Origin: Oscillospiraceae bacterium
GTDB taxonomy: Bacteria; Bacillota; Clostridia; Oscillospirales; Oscillospiraceae
DNA length: 34,498 nt
Assembly: GCA_022801715.1 (NCBI GenBank)
Contig: JAAWSV010000026.1
Span: forward strand, 1 to 34,498
Direction of reading: 5' to 3'
The notes under the pieces are model-generated. The model saw nothing but the letters and a program-made list of their open reading frames with translations. It was not told the origin of the DNA and made no database searches. Shown piece by piece: positions 31,721 through 34,498 of the stretch. Each line of letters opens with the position of its first letter. The stretch's first letter is position 1. The position numbers and the translations under genes are program-made.

Positions 31721-31785
31721 AAAGCCGGTACACCTATCCCGTGTACCGGCTTTCGGTTGCACGCTTCCTGTGCAACCGTTTTTTT
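31721..31785 (-). promoter_or_regulatory. Tandem hairpins upstream of the small phage-tail-like gene, copy 2
   Basis: In gene direction, an A-run is followed by hairpin 1 (CGGTTGCAC / GTGCAACCG, at 31778-31754). Hairpin 2 is AAAGCCGGTACAC / GTGTACCGGCTTT, at 31753-31721, and then comes a T-run. Stems and order match copy 1 at 6444-6501, while the loops differ. Hairpin 1 would end plus-strand transcription, with TTTTTTT at 31779-31785, and hairpin 2 would end minus-strand transcription just ahead of the gene. Confidence 0.75.
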
Positions 31786-32014
31786 GTGAGTGCCGCTTTT
31801 TTCTTGGGCGGCGGGCACACACTGTGCGCCCCTACAGGCACGGTGGTTTACCGGAGCAATCCGGCTGACGAAAGAGCGGCGCGCCGGGGTCGTCGCGCCC
31901 TACGGATTTGCTCCGTGGGGCGGGAGTACCCAGCGCGCCGCAGTTTGGGGCTGGATTTTCACCAAGCCCCGGCAGAACCTATTAAAATTCTTAGCAGTCT
32001 TGCAAAAAAGCAGC
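31786..32014. repeat. GC-rich intergenic stretch with a possible dispersed repeat
   Basis: This stretch holds no supported gene. The part from about 31798 to 31925 has GGGCACACACTGTGCGCCCC, then a complementary-looking GGAGCAATCC with GGATTTGCTCC. This type of GC-rich, partly palindromic text recurs between genes in related genomes, from memory, and would need a search to confirm. The remainder to 32014 shows nothing distinctive. Confidence 0.35.
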
Positions 32015-32605
32015 CTACATCCCGGCGAAGCGGAACACCGCGCCGATTACGGCGGAGAGGGCGATAAAGACGATGGGGTGGAGCTTTTTCGTCCACTTCA
32101 CCTTATTGCTCAGCAAAAACACCGCCACAGCCAAGGCGATGGCCGGCCAGTTGAATATCCCCGCCAGCACCTCTGTCACCGTGCCGGGGATCACCTCCAA
32201 ATGCAGCATGGCTCCCGCCACCACGGAAAGCCCCGCCGCGGCGATCAGCGCCGTGGAGGCGGCCCGAAGCCCGTAGAAGGCGGCCTCCACATACCGGTTC
32301 TCCCGAAAAGCCTTCAGCACGGAGGCGATAATCAAAATTACGATAATCGACGGCGTAATCAGTCCCAAGGTGGCCACCACCGCCCCCGGAATGCCGCAGG
32401 TCACATAGCCCACATAGGTGGCCATATTGATGCCGATGGGGCCCGGCGTGGACTCGCCCACGGCAATCATGTTGGCCAGATCCCCGGCGGTAAACCAGCC
32501 GGTCTTGTCAGCCATGCTGTAGAGGAAGGGCAGGGTGGCCAAGCCGCCGCCCACAGCGAAGAGGCCCGTCTTGAAGAACTCGTAAAAGAGCTGCAGATAG
32601 ATCAT
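32015..32605 (-). CDS. chrA: ChrA-type chromate transporter, second half-size subunit
   Basis: A 196-residue membrane protein of the short-chain CHR family with about six hydrophobic segments. The signature GLFAVGGGLATLPFLY near the N-terminus and VGESTPGPIGINMATYVGY are typical. Short-chain ChrA proteins work as pairs encoded side by side, probably in opposite membrane orientations, to move chromate or sulfate-like anions. The ATG at 32605 follows AGGGAGGCG and overlaps the TGA of the partner gene in ATGA. The longer frame from 32674 lies inside that partner. Confidence 0.9.
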   Translation of the reverse strand: MIYLQLFYEFFKTGLFAVGGGLATLPFLYSMADKTGWFTAGDLANMIAVGESTPGPIGINMATYVGYVTCGIPGAVVATLGLITPSIIVILIIASVLKAFRENRYVEAAFYGLRAASTALIAAAGLSVVAGAMLHLEVIPGTVTEVLAGIFNWPAIALAVAVFLLSNKVKWTKKLHPIVFIALSAVIGAVFRFAGM

Positions 32606-33150
32606 TTCGCCGCGCCTCCCTTCTTCGGATGCTTCGCCGCAATTCCCGCTGCCGCCGCCAGCAGTACAAACCACACCGGCGACAAATCCGTCAGCAGCGA
32701 GGCCACCAGCACAAACGCGAATATCACTCCGGTAATCTTGTCAACCACCGACTTCTTCCACAGCTTGAACACGGCGTTGAAAATCAGCACGCACACGCAC
32801 ACACGCACCCCGGCGAAGGCGTTCTGCACCCAAGCCAAGTGGGAGAACGCGGTGATCACACCGGCCAGCAGGGAGATGATCACCACCGACGGAAACACCA
32901 CCCCCAAGGTGGCCATAATGCCGCCGGCCGTTCCCCGCTGCTTCTGGCCAATAAAGGTGGCGGTGTTCACCGCGATAATTCCAGGCGTACACTGGCCGAT
33001 GGCGAAGTAGTCCGTCAGCTCCTCCTCGGTGGCCCAGTGCTTGCTCTCCACCACCTCCCGCTGGAGGATGGGCAGCATGGCATAGCCGCCGCCGAAGGTC
33101 ATCACCCCCATCTTGGCGAAGGTGAAAAACAGGTCCCACAGTTCCTTCAT
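32602..33150 (-). CDS. chrA: ChrA-type chromate transporter, first half-size subunit
   Basis: A 182-residue short-chain CHR family protein. The signature is KMGVMTFGGGYAMLPILQRE and IGQCTPGIIAVNTATFIGQK, then a GIMATLGVVFPS helix. It is the partner of the following gene, with a four-base overlap. It starts at the ATG at 33150 after GAGGAG, 24 bases downstream of birA, so the three genes appear to form one leftward operon. The true transported ion in an anaerobe is unclear. Confidence 0.9.
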   Translation of the reverse strand: MKELWDLFFTFAKMGVMTFGGGYAMLPILQREVVESKHWATEEELTDYFAIGQCTPGIIAVNTATFIGQKQRGTAGGIMATLGVVFPSVVIISLLAGVITAFSHLAWVQNAFAGVRVCVCVLIFNAVFKLWKKSVVDKITGVIFAFVLVASLLTDLSPVWFVLLAAAAGIAAKHPKKGGAAK

Positions 33151-33174
33151 AGCATAGATACTCCTCTATCGTTC

Positions 33175-34173
33175 TTAATTTGCGTAGCCGTAAAGCCCTC
33201 TCACAGACACCTCGCCGGAGCGGATGGTGGTCCGGGACCCGTCGCCGCGGCGGACGATCAGGCCGAACTGGTCGTCTATATCCTCAGCGAACACCGTCTC
33301 TTGGCTGTCGCTCCACAACAGCTGCACCTCCCGCCCCAAGGTCAGGCAGTCCTGGCGGTAGGCGGTTCTATACCGGCTCAGATCCCCGCTTAGGTCCTCC
33401 GACAGGCAGAGGAGGGCGGCGATCATCTCCGCCGCCAGCTGTGGCCGGGACACCGGGTGTCCCGCTTGGGCGGACAGCGCCGTGGCCATCTTGGCCACCT
33501 CCGGCGTAAAGTCGGCGTCGGTGTGGTGGACGTTGACCCCCGCGCCGATGACCAAGGACTCCACCGCGCCGGTCTCCCCCTCCAGCGCCACCTCTGTCAG
33601 GATGCCCACCAGCTTTTTACCCCCCAGCAGAAGGTCGTTGGTCCATTTGATCTGGGGCCGCAGGCCGCAGGTGTTCTCGATGGCGTCGCACACGGCCACC
33701 GCTGTCAGGGCGGTCACCGGCAGCAGCTGCTCCGGCGTCAGCTTCGGGCGCAGCAGGATGGAGAGATACACCCCCTTGTCCTTGGGGGAGAGGAAGGTTC
33801 GGCTGATCCGTCCCCGACCGCCGGTCTGGTAGTTGGCCACCGCCACGGTCCCATGGGGCGCCCCCTCCAGCGCGATGCGTTTGAGGTAGGAGTTAGTGGA
33901 GTCCACCTCCTCCAAGCAGTCCAGCCGGGCGGGCGCAACATCCAAGCGCAGGAGCTGGCTATGGATCTCCCGCTGGCTCAGGGCATCGGGGGAACCCATC
34001 AGCGCGTAGCCCAGCCCGCTGCGGGCCTCGATGGTGTAACCAGCCTTCCGCAGGCCATCCACAGCCTTCCAGACCGCGGCCCGGGAGATCTCGGCCTGCC
34101 TGCTGATGTCCTCCCCGGAGACAAATTGTCCGGGGTACTGGGACAGCAAGCGGTAAACAAGGTCTTTGCTCAT
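33175..34173 (-). CDS. birA: BirA biotin-protein ligase and biotin-operon repressor
   Basis: A 332-residue bifunctional protein. A winged helix-turn-helix domain occupies residues 1-65 (GEDISRQAEISRAAVWKAVDGLRKAGY). The ligase domain has the biotinyl-AMP site GGRGRISRTF, where GRGR-type residues bind the intermediate, then KWTNDLLLGGKKLVGILTE and GAGVNVHH. A C-terminal SH3-like domain follows. It makes biotinyl-AMP, attaches biotin to carboxylase carrier proteins and can repress biotin genes. The ATG at 34173 follows AAAGGAGG; the longer frame from 34227 covers the promoter. Confidence 0.95.
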   Translation of the reverse strand: MSKDLVYRLLSQYPGQFVSGEDISRQAEISRAAVWKAVDGLRKAGYTIEARSGLGYALMGSPDALSQREIHSQLLRLDVAPARLDCLEEVDSTNSYLKRIALEGAPHGTVAVANYQTGGRGRISRTFLSPKDKGVYLSILLRPKLTPEQLLPVTALTAVAVCDAIENTCGLRPQIKWTNDLLLGGKKLVGILTEVALEGETGAVESLVIGAGVNVHHTDADFTPEVAKMATALSAQAGHPVSRPQLAAEMIAALLCLSEDLSGDLSRYRTAYRQDCLTLGREVQLLWSDSQETVFAEDIDDQFGLIVRRGDGSRTTIRSGEVSVRGLYGYAN

Positions 34174-34197
34174 AGGAAGCCCTCCTTTAGCGACCAT

Positions 34198-34226
34198 ATT
34201 GTACCACGCGAAGCCGGTGCTGTCCA
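34198..34226 (-). promoter_or_regulatory. Sigma-A promoter of the birA operon
   Basis: On the minus strand TGGACA (34226-34221) and TACAAT (34203-34198) with a 17-base spacer, 25 bases before the ATG. Cassette D lies about 40 bases further upstream. Confidence 0.75.
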
Positions 34227-34266
34227 TCTGAATTTTGCATGAAAAGCAGGGGCATGCATGGGGGCG

Positions 34267-34376
34267 TGTCTACCTAATGTCTACCCAGAGCAACCCCTTG
34301 CGGCGCAAGGGGTTGCGGGGGTGAGGGGGTGGCGGTTTGGGGTGGATTTTGGGGAAATGTCTACCCGGTTGTCTAC
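34267..34376. repeat. 110-bp GTAGACA/inverted-repeat cassette, copy D
   Basis: In plus orientation TGTCTAC occurs at 34267-34273, 34278-34284, 34358-34364 and 34370-34376, with start spacings of 11 and 12. The inverted repeat GCAACCCCTTGC / GCAAGGGGTTGC lies at 34290-34301 and 34305-34316. Total length is exactly 110 bp as in copies A and B, but the orientation is opposite, matching the rightward SLH gene expected beyond the window. The text between the inverted repeat and the second TGTCTAC pair differs slightly from the other two copies. Confidence 0.75.
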
Positions 34377-34444
34377 CTGACGTGATTTTTTAGCTTGCTA
34401 ATCAACTGATACCAAAGTATTTGCATTATCTTTCCTCCAAAACC

Positions 34445-34498
34445 TAAGGGGGGATAATACTGCCATTAGAAAGTATCTTTCGACTGCGAAAGCTGTCG
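34445..34498 (+). promoter_or_regulatory. SLH leader, copy D (truncated at window edge)
   Basis: The first 54 bases of the conserved 118-nt leader are present, with the CTTTCG/CGAAAG stem intact and one change in the first stem (GAAAGTAT). It predicts a fourth SLH gene starting about 64 bases past the right edge. Sequence at 34377-34444 matches the corresponding flank of copies A and B; TTGCTA (34396-34401) with TATTTG 17 bases on is a weak promoter candidate. Confidence 0.65.

Noticed and set aside
1-34498. A site-specific recombinase that would invert or exchange the SLH cassettes
   Set aside because: No integrase, invertase or transposase gene is visible in the window. Homologous recombination or an enzyme encoded elsewhere remains possible but is not shown.

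Overview
The window is GC-rich, gene-dense, and reads as a chromosomal segment of an anaerobic Firmicute of the class Clostridia, most likely the Oscillospiraceae / Flavonifractor-Oscillibacter group. This rests on the SLH-domain surface proteins with a characteristic signal peptide and first SLH repeat, sigma-A promoters and AGGAGG ribosome binding sites, the XpaC, DUF896 and YlmH-type genes, twin half-size ChrA genes, and paired FeoA/FeoB systems. The taxonomic call is inference. No rRNA, tRNA, CRISPR, transposase or integrase was seen.

Layout. (1) 1-516: the 5' end of a leftward SLH gene (copy A) with its leader and a 110-bp repeat cassette. (2) 517-6998: a zinc-ribbon/Ig-like membrane protein, a leftward GrpB-family gene, a rightward operon (ABC exporter, YlmH-like S4 protein, DUF896 protein, XpaC-like protein), then a small phage-tail-like gene behind two hairpins. 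(3) 7079-11169: a 1264-residue leftward SLH protein (copy B), its leader and a second cassette. (4) 11190-16288: a stand-alone GlmU-like nucleotidyltransferase, an HtrA protease, a FAD-dependent oxidoreductase and a D-2-hydroxyacid dehydrogenase. (5) 16436-23013: two iron(II) uptake systems (feoA-feoB, and a fused feoAB), with a macrodomain protein and a cell-wall amidase between them. (6) 23071-26873: an ECF sigma factor with a membrane partner, and a TetM-like GTPase fused to a Rae1/YacP-type nuclease domain. (7) 27227-31156: a 1221-residue rightward SLH protein (copy C) with a strong promoter. (8) 31231-34173: a second phage-tail-like gene behind the same hairpins, and a leftward birA-chrA-chrA operon. 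(9) 34267-34498: a third cassette and the truncated leader of a fourth SLH gene (copy D).

The most striking theme is the SLH family. Four starts share an equal-length 118-nt leader. Three also carry a 110-bp cassette of phased TGTCTAC direct repeats around a perfect 12-bp inverted repeat. The two complete SLH genes each converge on a small phage-tail-like gene preceded by the same pair of hairpins, so a whole module appears duplicated in inverted orientation. Near-identical 5' ends with diverging 3' ends suggest a system for varying or differentially expressing surface-layer proteins; this is inference. The second theme is the EF-G/TetM-like GTPase fused to an A-site RNase-like domain, with a palindrome lying inside its promoter.
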